NCBI GenBank assembly: GCA_905178155.1 | Contig: CAJINV010000003.1 | Span: forward strand, 10,855,367-10,919,366 | Length of the DNA stretch: 64,000 nucleotides | From: Amoebophrya sp. A120 | Lineage: Eukaryota > Sar > Dinophyceae > Syndiniales > Amoebophryaceae | Reading direction: 5' to 3' | In this document: one piece after another, positions 1-11,600 of the stretch | Numbering within the stretch: position 1 is the stretch's first letter | How the letters are laid out: each line of letters begins with the position of its first letter | Notes under the pieces: model-generated | Databases searched by the model: none | Told to the model about the DNA's origin: nothing | What the model saw: the letters and a program-made list of their open reading frames with translations, nothing else | Position numbers and translations under genes: made by a program

Positions 1-202
1 TGCCGCTCAAACTAAATTGCAATGAAGATCAATCTGCTTTGCAGCATGAATATATACAAGATGTTGCCCACTACTTTCGGCCATGCTGAGAAGGACTTTT
101 CATGCAAAAGATGCACGACAGTCAAGGCCTTGCAGAACGTGTTAGGCCGCTAAGCCCTGCGGCGCTCCAGCAGATTTTGAGAGGCCTGAAAAAGCTGCAT
201 GA

Positions 203-2178
203 CAACACCATTCCAGACCCAGAGGCATTTTCGCATTTGATACTGGCTTGGGTTCCACGATTGTGGAAGCGGACATGCGCGTGGTTTCAGAGAGCAGCTC
301 AGAGGAAGACGAAGAGGAGCGGCGGCAGATGGAGCAACACATGCAAAACAGCCCCATCATGCAGGGCCAGCAGGTCAATTTGCAAATGGGCACGAACGGG
401 CAGCTGATGGGGCTTGAGCCGCGCGTGGAGCCCATCGCGGAAGACGGCTCGGTGATCCAAATGGAGCATCAAAGCCCCCAAGAGGTGGTCGTGATCAATC
501 AGGATAACCAGGAAATCAACAGTGCCGAGTATGTGATGCGCACTTCGCAGCCGGCGCCAAACCAGGTAGTGTTTCGAAACGGAAAAAAAGTACCGTCTTT
601 GCACGCCGCCCGGCCCCTCCACTTACCTCCGGAGAGGTTCGGCACCAGCGTGCAGCTTAGAAAAGATTTCGTCACCCAACCTCTACCCTTCGCGGATCGA
701 AGTCACACATTACAGGTAATTTGCTCGTAGTGAGCTTTTTATTTGTGGTTGACGTCAATAATTCAAAAACTCATCAAATGTCTACATCCGTAGTGCTGTC
801 TGCCGGTAAAAAATTCCAAGACCTCTAAAAGATCCTCAGAATGTTCCTTCTCCTCGATCATTCGATGATGACGGAGGAGGAAAAGAGTGGAATTCTTTGC
901 GTTCATGTTTCATCTTTACCATCCGGTGCAATGCGAACAGGCGCGCGTTGTCCGAGTACGCGAGGGATTGAGCGGTAAGCTATTTCCCACTTACCATCTC
1001 TGCATTCGGAATGGTCCCGGGGCCGATGAGACCATCCTTCTGGCCGCCCAGAAGCAAACCGGAAAACGCAGCTTCAGCAGCTACTACCTGATAACTCTGG
1101 ACCCACGCTGTTTTCAAAAGGGAGCGTCCACCTACGTCGCAAAACTGCGCGCAAACTGGGCAGGAACAGAGTACTTTTCATTGTATGCCTGTTTTACACC
1201 TAGTTTCGCAGTTATTTTCCCAGCAAACAGCAACGACAACAGCGTCTTTCGACGCTCTCAGACTTTGGTACAGCTCGGGACCTCAGCTGCGCACGTAGAA
1301 CTAGCGCTCGCACGAAAAAACGACGAAGGTACACTTTATTTTCGGATGGCGATAACCCGAAAAAGACAAAGCGGCTCCGCGGGTCAGACAACGCTCTCTT
1401 CGACCCGAGCGCCGCGGTTCGAGAAGAAATGCTTGCTATCAAGTTTTCGAAGCCCGGCAACGCACCGAGAAGAATGGTGTGCATAATACCAGGTACAGTA
1501 GGCAGCTACATCAAAATGATGTGATCAACGTACCACCTTTTCGAATTTTTTGAATAGGAACAATTTGTCTTGCTCCCTGCTGCTTCGTTTGAAGATGATT
1601 TTTGGAGAAGGTGTAGGGCCCAAGCGATTGAACGACCACCATTAAGAACATTGAGTAAATACGACCGTGATCTGCAACTGACTCAGGGACGATGCCGGGC
1701 AACCCCTATGAGAGGCAAATTTTCCGTTCGAAGCCGTACACTAGTCTGATCAACTACGCAACGGGCAAGGAGGTAGTGACCGAGGGCGAGGGGATTGATT
1801 TTTTGAAGTTTAGCAACAAGATCCCAGTCTGGGACGCACGCAGACAGACTTTCACGATAAATTTCTACGGTCGCGTCCGCTTACCGTCGAGCAAAAACTT
1901 CCAATTGGTGGAAAGCGACGGCGAGGATGCACCGCCAGTTGTGCAATTTGGCCGTTGGTTCGAGGACGTCTTCCACCTGGACGGAATGTGGCCGTTTTCT
2001 GTGGTAAGTTCTGCTAACTACAGTGTATATCATTGATTTACAGTGTTGTCATCTCTCGTCTATCTTGTTTTTATATGATGCTTCTGTGTGTACTACTAGT
2101 TTTTTATTTGAACCTTTGATGATTGTGATTTTCAAATGCTTTCTGCAGTGGTCCGTCGACCATGTCCGTCAAAGTTAA
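203..2178 (+). CDS. Tubby-like protein
   Basis: Exons about 203-715, about 872-1174, 1333-1493, 1700-2003 and 2149-2178. The C-terminal half is a tubby domain: LFPTYHLCI, then YYLITLDP, AKLRANWAGTEY joined across an intron to TLFSDGDNPKK, then RRMVCIIPG, then NKIPVWDARRQTFTINFYGR and VQFGRWFEDVF. These follow the order of the mammalian TUB/TULP barrel (PTY, NYLIS.DP, GKLRSN..GT, IIPGM, KTPVW, NFHGRV, QFGR..EDVF). The N-terminal part is acidic and Gln/Glu-rich (about 248-480) and probably disordered. Tubby domains bind phosphoinositides, and TULPs carry cargo into cilia; that role here is inferred from the family. The last intron is plain GT-AG (2004-2148) and leaves a short tail ending at TAA 2176. 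Two inner introns lack GT-AG and sit between 4-5-bp direct repeats. The start is unresolved: the frame opens at 203 after a stop, so the first exon may lie upstream of the window. Confidence 0.85.
1175..1332 (+). other. Non-GT-AG intron between direct repeats (tubby gene)
   Basis: The tubby frame reads GTEY up to 1174 and TLFSDG from 1333. The join needs removal of 1175-1332, flanked by AGTAC (1170-1174) and GGTAC (1328-1332). I see no clear TIR, so this may be an old introner that has lost its ends. Confidence 0.65.
1494..1699 (+). other. Non-GT-AG intron between direct repeats (tubby gene)
   Basis: IIPG to 1493 continues as GNPYERQ from 1700. The flanking repeats are CCAGG (1489-1493) and CCGGG (1695-1699). 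The ends show only weak inverted similarity (ACAGTAGGCAGC against a CAGTTGCAGATC-like end), so this is a possible decayed introner. Confidence 0.6.
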
Positions 2179-4200
2179 ATACTTACAGGGTCGTTTGGAG
2201 GGGCAAAAATTTTAGTACGAAAGAAAAATACTTCGTACTTCAGGTACGGCATGGTATGTTAGATGCGAAAATCAAAATCGTAGGTACAAATGTTCGCCTT
2301 GGCATTATCTACCTTCGACACGCGGCTCCAGGAAACGTTCAAGATGACGTACTGATGCACCACGCAATCCCAGCGCCCGCAACTAAGGAAGGACTATTTT
2401 TCCAGCGCAACGCAGCCTATCATCAATAGACGAAGTAGAAGTTGAAGAAGCACATAGTGACGCACCACACTTCAACGGAGGCATCCTCTTCATCCACAGT
2501 TGTTCCAACAGTGAATTCATCCTCTTTATTTTACTTGAATCCAATTGCTTGATGTTTTCCACGCGGAGGTCGTGTCGGAGTTGTCGATTATACTGATACA
2601 TAGTGCTGCTGAACGATAACGACTACAACAGCGGCATCTTCGGCATCGGTCCTTTTGCTTCAAAAACAATAGTAAAACGCTCACTGAAATAAAATTGAAA
2701 TTGAGTAGGCCCTACAACAACGACCAGGAGAAGGCTGTATTAAGACCAAGAGCAGTGCACGCAGCGCCAACATGCACCAACAAAGGAGATAAAAATTTTA
2801 TTTGCAGCTTTGGAGCGCTCACGCAGTTTGTACAAAGCAAAGGGTCTTGTGCTTCTCGGACCACGAGAGGGAGGCGCCTCTTTCGAACCCGCACAACATG
2901 TAACGCAAAAAGTAAAACCTCTTCAGTCTCCGACTGTACTTCATAATGTTTTCAGATTTGGATAATCAAATGCAGTGTACAGAGATCATGAGCTACCGCA
3001 TTAGGCCACGCAACCATATACAAAAAGCCTTGAGCGTTTACGAGACGACCATGTACAATGTTGAAATGAAAACCGCGCGAATAGCTTTTGGAAAAAATTG
3101 AATTTAGTCAGCATTTCATTGTTTCGCCCGTTCACAAGTTGAGGTCATGACTCTCAAAACTGATCGTGAAAATCGGAGCTATGCAGCTTCTACTTAACTT
3201 TTCGGAACAAGAAGAGCAGCCCGCTTTGGAGCTACAACTGAACTGAACCATAGTTGCTGAAGTGACCTGGCTTGAGCAGGATATATTTTTTTATGAACGA
3301 CTTGGAAGATGAATTTGAAAAGCTTGTGATGGAGAATTCTGTTGTTGATCCGGCCTGACAATAATACACCTCAAGCCCACAACAGTAGATTTCTGTTCCG
3401 CCCAGCTTGGCCCGATTGGTTCTTGCTCGTTTCCGTATCAACGTCTTTCGCTAGCCATAACCGTGCCGACGAAGCATTTGTTCGAATATCGCAGGCGTTT
3501 GGTGTAGTTTAAATAGAGTGAGGCGGCACTCGCATTTTGGCACTTGTGGTGGTATTTTTTTACCGAGAGTGTTTGTATTATCCTTCGTTTTTCTTTTATT
3601 TTCGTCCTCGTTTCGCCAGAGCGAGGGAATGTCGTAGGTCCAATAGCCAGGACTGGGTTATTGCTCCCGACTGACTAACGCTTTGAAGTAATTATTTTTT
3701 CTTCATCGTCTTCACTCTTCATCAGATTCATGCAGAAACTGAAACACCGTCGAGCTCGAAGTCACATACTGTTTTGCGCATGTTTAATATAAACTCGTCG
3801 TGCTCCTCGTGACTTTCGAATCAATTGCTTCGTAGTTTTCGTCGACTTCGTTGTCGTCGCAGCCAATTATGGTAGTTACGCCACATCGTGGGTTCTCTGA
3901 AATACATACACGCCGCTTGTTTTTGGGCCGCCGCTCGTGTGCTCCATGATAGCGGAAACGTTTTATTTTAGAACGGGAGTAAAACTCTTCAATATAATAT
4001 CTGAAATTCGGGAGGACGATGGGTATTTGTTAGCGCCTTCTTTTCACTTTAGTTTTTGTTGCCGCAGCGACTTTCAGTTTCAGCAACTAAGCTGCGGCAG
4101 TAGCGCCATCCCTCAGTGGTAAGTAGTCTCCTCAAAGCAAGAAGGGGCTCATGTTTTTTGGTGGATCGGGGGCGGCGATCAAAAAACGCGAAGAAACAGA
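2179..4200. other. Intergenic, no gene recognised
   Basis: AT-rich sequence with short ORFs on both strands. None has a recognisable domain or a convincing exon structure. It should hold the tubby 3' UTR and the promoter of the next gene. Confidence 0.5.
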
Positions 4201-5147
4201 ATGACGTCATCCCTTCACGTCAGCCAGGGGTTGTTTGACGTCGCTAGTGGGCCGTTGGGTAGCCCGCATCAGCGCGTTGCCTCTCCGTCACCGTCTCAGC
4301 GCGCCCGAAGCGTTCCCGCCAGGCAATCCGATGTCGGCTGTCTCTCGATGCTCGAATGGAAGCGGCAGAATGGCGTGCTGGGGCACCAAAAGGTGTTCTC
4401 GCTGTCACCATGTAAAGGCCGGAAAAATAAACAAAATCAGCAGCCGGAACCAGCTTCGAATCGCGTGGCCTCGCCGAGCTTTCTGAGCATAAAAAGCCTC
4501 CAGGCCGCGTCAACATCCCCAGCAAAGGGCTCCCCTTCGCCGAAGGGCGGCACAAAGGACAAAGGCGGAGAAAATACAAACGCGGAGGATGGATTGTCAG
4601 TATTTCTAGAAACTGCTTTTCTTAAAGAACTTTTTTTTCGTCAAACAAGGGACTGGTTACTATCATGGTCGTCATCATCATCTACTTCGATAAAAGAATG
4701 TTCATGCTCTTCTTGTTATGTTGTATGTGCTGCTGTCGCCAAAACTACGCATTGGTTTGCCGCATGCGGCCGCAGACGAGTAGAAGTAAAATCGACACTC
4801 TTGTTCCAAAATCTACCAACTCCAACGGAACGAATTCCCAGCCAACTCGCGTGAACAGCAGTTCCTCAGCATCCAGTAGCAGTAGTAGCTCCTCGTGCAC
4901 GGAACAAGGCGCGGACGAAGGAACACCCGCACCCGCCTCGCCCTCCCCCGGAAAGAACAAAAATAAGAAAAATGGGCCGAAGGGCCCACTAGACGCGGTG
5001 CGGCGGCACTTCGTTGAGAAGCTATCAGAGTGCACAATTCCCACCCCTTCCCCTCATTTGAAGAGCAGGAGCAGCAAGAGCGCAATCAATTGCAGAAGCA
5101 TGTCTTCCGGACGGAAAATCTGCACGCCGTTTGCAGCACTTCAGTAG
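4201..5147 (+). CDS. Low-complexity coding region, probable 5' exons of the tubulin ligase gene
   Basis: An ATG at 4201 opens a Ser/Pro/Lys-rich frame to about 4600. A second open stretch (about 4750-5050) is Ser-rich, with a run of about eight Ser and then a Lys/Asn-rich block, and ends near LDAVRRHFVEKLSEC. The sequence between (4600-4745) is T-rich and looks intronic. Nothing here is conserved. I join it to the downstream TTLL gene because TTLL proteins often carry disordered N-termini and no other promoter-like break is seen. Exon ends are not determined, and 5150-5610 probably contains at least one more intron (it has a TATGCATCGCAAA introner-like start near 5341). Confidence 0.35.
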
Positions 5148-5613
5148 CTGCTTGAGCTTCCGCAAGATGTCGTGCAGACACTCGCCACACGAAACCTGTG
5201 GACTATTTGAGCCTTTGCATTACTATTACATGATTATATAATGATAAATGAGGCGAAGGCGTTAGGGGAGTTGTTGTGCACTCCCATAGAAGCTTGGGTG
5301 GGTAGAAAATCGCGACCCGAATAGCCCCTTCTGTGATTTTATGCATCGCAAATGTTACGTCAACGTCATGCATCTGGGTGCGCAGAAATCATGCAAATTG
5401 CGATTTGTAAGCCACATCACTCTGGAGGGTCGCACACCAATTTGTGTTGCCTGAGCAGCGCAGCAACTTGCACAGTTCTTGCCACGCCATTCGCAGATTT
5501 CATCCCAGGCGGGGCTAGCATCAAGAGTCCTGAGCAAAACTTGTCTAAATGCATTTGTGTCCATCCCAGACCGACATCGATCTGCGTGATCCAAAAGATA
5601 CATAACTATCGGC

Positions 5614-8600
5614 ATGACCCAACGATTTTCAGGGAAGAAGATCGATTCACAGGGCAGACTTTTGCATAATCCCGGAGGATCTCCCAGACAACTCATGTAT
5701 CGTAGATATTCGCGATGCATAAACCTCCGGTACTCGCTCTCCCGACGGGATCTGGGACTCCGGCCGCAGGCGCTGGCAAACAACAAGATTCCCTACGACA
5801 TGTGTATCAATTTTTTCGCCTGTTGTGGCGGTTTGACGACAAAAAGCGGGCTGCTGCGGAACCTGGAAAGATACATGCTATGCACTGCAAAGCAAATCGC
5901 ACTCGTATGACTTGCAGTAATGCTAATGCATGACAAATCTCTTTCGAAACCTGAAACACAATTACAAAGCACGCTTTTGGTCTTGCCGAAATTTGTGATG
6001 CTATCAGTACTAGTGCGATACTTTTGCGATGCATACATGCCCAACGTGAACGAAAGGATTAAGGCGGGGATCGCACCCAGTTTCGACCTGTCCGACATGC
6101 GTTCGGTGATCCACTTCGTCGACGCGTTTCAGAAGCAGCAGTGTCGGTCGCTCTTGTACCACCACTTCAAAGCGAAGTCCAGCAGCATCATCCCCGAGAG
6201 CACACTGCGCCTGGCGTGGAACACCGCGTCGAGTTGCAAGCCGCCGGTCTTGTCGAAAGACCAGTGGAGGCAGCTGACCATCGCCAGTAGCACTGCGCAC
6301 ACTCCGGGGTACAGACACCCTACGGCGGACCTGCAACTTGGTATCGAGCTTACAGAGTCGATAAAGCACTTCGGCTACAACGGACTGGACGGACACGACA
6401 ACATCTGGATTCTCAAGCCGACAAACGCAAATCGAGGCCGAGGCATTCGGGTTGTCAGGGTACATTTTTTTTTGTAAAGAAAACTCGCGGTCATGGCCAC
6501 TCATGAGGATACAAAGCAGAAAAAGCAGCCAAGAACTACCGGGCTGAATTAATCCATTTCAACTTATTGCGTTTGTGGTCTGCGCGTCCACTCAGACAGA
6601 GACCGAGGAGTACTTATGGTCAGCATGCGCTTGTTGATTAGATGTACACGAGACCGACAGGTGCAACGGATGTGCGCGAATAAGTTATAAATAGTTTTTA
6701 CCAGGGTGTTGATCATCATCTTCATCATCATTATTATGGACGAGAAAAGCGAGTGCGCAAACGCAAAGCTCCTCGGGGCAAACATGCTTCGGACCTTTAG
6801 TTATAACGATTAAAGATTCGAATTTCATCCCGTGATGTACTTTTTATGTTAGTGTTAGGCAAGATATGAAATCCACCAGGATCATAAGCCAAGCAAATTC
6901 CCTACGACCTAAATTGAATGTTCATTGAAATCAGGCTCTAAATTTGTCGTTCAAATTTGGATCCGAAGTGAAATCAGCATGTTCATACAAATGAACCAAA
7001 AACGAAGTTCATTCAAATCCCACACTGTAAGCTAGTGATGATCAACGATGGTTGATCGGATTTCTCATAAATTTAGGGTGATTAGAATAAATTTGAACTT
7101 TCATGTTTTACCCCCCTGACTGAGACGTGAAAATTTGTGTGTTGTCTGGAACGCTAAATTTTTCCCCACAGGCTGTGACGATAGTCACCATAGATTGACT
7201 GCGACTAAGAAACACTGAATCCCACCTAGATTCTGCTTGACATCCAAGATGGCCAGTGTTCACACCGCCCGCGTTTCTTCGTCGTTGATTGTCTTCACAC
7301 CGTAAAAATTCGGTTGACATTCTAACGGCACAGCCTTGAGCGCTGACACCAAGACACGACCAGTGCCAACACGACAACAACTGCCAAGCCTGGTCCCCCC
7401 GCAACACGACAACACCTACCAAGCCAGGACCAGAACCAAACCACCAACCACACCAAGACCCGCAGGAAGGTACTAAAAGCACGAAGAAAAATAAAGAAAA
7501 TTTTGAATTTTTGGTAGTGTTTTTGAATAGAATTTTTGTTTGAATTTGAACCAAAAATTTAGGCAAAATAACCCCCAGCCACCGAGTTCAAATCAACCAA
7601 CAGTGGTGATTTGCTGCCGTGATATCAATTGCTGATACTCGGTCAGAGGCTGTTTGAAAGTAAGAGAGAATTTGCAATCATACACCTACACAGGTGCAAG
7701 AGAGACAAAGCGACCAAAGGCGCGCGCTACGAAGCCCGTAACCTTTGCCGAAGCATCGAGCGAGGAACAAGACAGGTACTAAAATTGTACTTATTTTCGG
7801 TCTGTTTTCTAAATCATTGGAAATTTTGAATGCGAACACGCACGGCAAGAACACAAAAAAAAAAAAAAAAATCGCATGCTAATCCTCCCCAACAAAAACT
7901 ATTACAGTTTTGGGCGGCGGATTTAACGTACCGAGCAGCAGGCCGGTACAAGAGCAAGGACCCGACAGCAGGTCACGAAAAAGGTACTAAATTACATCGG
8001 TTTTGAAAATAGAAGTCTAAGCGTAATTCTGATTTTGTCTGTAATTGCATCGCGAATTCAACAAGATGATCGCATATGAGATGCTGAATACCATCTGAAT
8101 TCGATTGCAAATTTCTTGTACAGGTAGCCGCCTACGCGTGTGCCGAGTACAACAGACGACACAACCGCGACGCGCGTGCTCATCGTGAAAAGATGGGGGC
8201 GCTGGGTGATGACCATCGTCCGAGCACTTCCGGCGCCGTCGGAATGCTGTACGACGCGGAACACGAGGGAGAAACTGGAAAGGACTTCCAGACGTTCAAG
8301 GGTAGCGTGATCGCTCAGGCGTTCTCGTTGAACATCGGTCCCCAGTTCAAAGATGACTTAGAAGGAAAAGTCTGCATGGACAAGTGGGATGAGGTCGATC
8401 AGTTAGCCTGCGACCAGTGGGTTGCTGACGGCAAACACGAAAACGACTTCTGGCCCACCTACACAACCGAAGTGCGCTCAGCTTACGCGAAGTTGTATGG
8501 TACAGTATTCAAATCCTTAACCGGAAAGGCCCGATCCAAAGCTCAGGACATTCAGGAAGAGCCCGGGGCTGACGCGTGTGTAGTCTGGTTGATGCTTCAG

Positions 8601-11600
8601 ATCAAGGAAAAGTCTAACCCGCAGACCGCCGGCGCCCGCCGCATGTTGATCAAGGAATATTTCAACAGCAAGCAGGGTGAAGATGAAACCGTGGAAGAAC
8701 ATATTGACAAACTGAAGAACTTCTGGAATTTCAAACTGGGCGCTAAAGTTACGGCTGAAGAGTTACGCTATCACTGTATCTTCGGGAACATGCGCGAGGA
8801 ATTCGATGAGTGCAACAAGCGTGCCTTGGCTAATGGATTCAGTTTCGAAGAAACAAAGAATCACATGGTCGAGGAAGAACGCGCTCTGTCTAGCAACGGA
8901 GAGACCACGAAGCACAGAGCTAATCTGGTCCGCAACAAGAATTCTCGCAACCAGCATGGCCCGCGCCCGGATCACGTTCAGAAGAATCGTGAGAAGCAGA
9001 TGTTTTCCAATATGTTGAAGAAAGAGATGCCGAGTCTGATCCAGCAAGCCGCTGCGAATCTGATCGCGCAAAATCCGAATTTGACCCAGAATCACACTGC
9101 TGGTGGCAATGACGACAGTCATGCGGCCAATTACGCAGGAGATTCCAAGTGGTGTTCGAATTGCAATTCGGAATCACATAACGCCAAGGATTGCTGGTAC
9201 AAAAATGGCAAATCTTCCAACAAATCTTCCAACAAAAGTTCCGGTAAGGGTAACAACACGAATACTGTTCGCAAGGGCAACGACAAGCCGAAGGGTGGAG
9301 GTAAGAAAGGAAAAGGAAAGAAGGGTAGGAAATGCTGAGTCTTAGATGGTGTTTCGAAGAAAAGTAGTTTGTTACACAAACTACAAAAAGTAAGAAAACT
9401 ATTCTTACGGCTGACGAAAACTCGATGTTATAATACAAATTATTCGCGATGTTTTTCAACTAAATTTTTAACAAAAATACCCCCCCAAAAGAACCCCCCA
9501 CAAAAAGAACAACCACCTGGTGATGAACCACCAGTGACTACAAGTCATTTTGAAGAAGATGAATGCGCGTTCGACAGCAAGCTTGACATCTTCAATCCAG
9601 ATCTTTCATCATTAATCGATATGGATGATTTATTCTCGGATCTCGAAAAGAATGAAGATGAAACTTGTACCAATGATGCAGCTGGTCCAACGAGACAGCT
9701 GAAAGGAAAACGAAAAAGAGCAGAGCTGGAGCTTGCTGAGCAATTTGCAACCCCAGAGATGGCAAATATGACACAACAAGTCCAGGCTCTTGAGTCGACC
9801 GATCGCGAAATCCGTAAGATTTTATTTCCTCGATCTCATGTTTCGGATGCGTCCAAAGCCGAACGAGTTGAAAAATGCAATCTGTCACAAGATGCAGTAT
9901 TTTCAATCGTAGCAAAAGAAAGCGAGCAAAATCATTCGCCCGAGTACACAGCAAGAAAGCTAGCACACCTCTACAGCGTTCGCGAATCAGCATTGAGGAA
10001 GGTGCGCGAGGCGAACGATGCTCATCGGAATAAAAAGGACGAGCAGCACCGAAATCATGAAACAGCTTTTAATTGTGTCGATGATGCAATTTGCGACAGT
10101 GGCGCAACAAGTCACATGTCGGGCCGACCAGAGATTTTCGAATCTTGGGACGACAGTAATCCAGTGCGAATAACTGTAGCAGACGGAAAAGAGTTGGATG
10201 GCCCTGGATATTTTGGCACATTGAAACCAAACGCACTTGGTTGCAAGCGTGCAATATTCCATCCATTCCTTCCACAGACCCTCCTCAGTGTCGAGCAACT
10301 GAAGAAAGAAGGCTATAGAGTTGTTTTCGACGAAGGGGGCAACTACTTGCAAAGTAGGAAGACAGGAAAGAGAATTTTTCTTCACAAAGGGATCGGAACC
10401 AAGCTGCCGGCCGTGGCACTTGGGTTCAACGAAGATCCAGGTGAAAAGGGTTTGTTGTGCGAAGAGATCGAGACAGAGTCCACTATGATGACAAAGGCTG
10501 AGAAAATGCTTCTTGATCATCAGCGTGCTGGACATCGTAGTCTACCAGGAATAGTAGTCCGATGTCCTGCCTGCGATCTCGCGAAAAGCAAAGGCGCGCA
10601 ACATGCAAAAGCGAAGAAAGAATGCTACAAAGTTGAAAAATTCAATGACCAAGTTGATTTTGACTTCACTGGACCGTGGGAACCTGACTACTGGTCGCAA
10701 AGATGGGTGCTAAATGCCATCGATCAAGCAACCAGCTGGCCTCGTTCTTTCATCTGCAAGAGCAAAGCAGAAGCAGGCGCAAAGCTGCAGGTCTGGATAA
10801 ATGAAGAGGGACCACCGAAAAGAGTGAGATCCGACAATGCCAAAGAGTTCAAGGAACCAGGTAGCACTTGGAAAAAGACAGCACAGAAACAGTCCCCGCC
10901 GATTCATACTGACTACTCAGCTCCATACGAACCACAAGAAAATGGAAAAGTTGAAAGATACAATCAAACTCACCAGAACGGAGTGAGGGCAATGATGGTC
11001 GGAGTCGATAAGCGTATGTGGAGTTATGCAGCACGCACTTTCTCCCACATATTCGCCCGAACCCCTACAGCCAAAGGAGGCGAGTCGCCATTTGAAAAAC
11101 GCTTCAAAAGAAAACCTTCCATCAAGTATTTCCGACGTTTCGGATGCTTGGTATACGCGAAGGATCACTCACAGAAGTCGAAGCTTGAAGACCGGTTTAC
11201 CCGTGGAATCTTTCTAGGCTACGCCCAAGAAAATTCTACATACCTGGTAGGCATGTGGTCCGCAGATGGTCGATGTAAGAAAAGCTCCAAAATCCGCTTC
11301 GGAGTCCACGAGGTGAAGTGTTGTAAGTTTGATGAATCAGTGCTGGTCAGCAAGATAGATGATCTGAAGCCGGACGCTGACAAGTTGTTAATTGATTTTC
11401 CGAATCCGGCGCGTCTGGGTGATAGTTCGCAGCTCGTAGAGCCGAATGTGCCCGCTGTAGATCATGATCAAAGCAGTCGTGGTCAGGACGCTCCGAGGAC
11501 CGATCGTTCGAAAGATGAAGAAGATGCGGACAAACGCAGTTCGAAGGAAAAAGAAACCGTCGAAAACGACGAGGGCAAGAGTTTCGAAGGGGGTGAGCAA

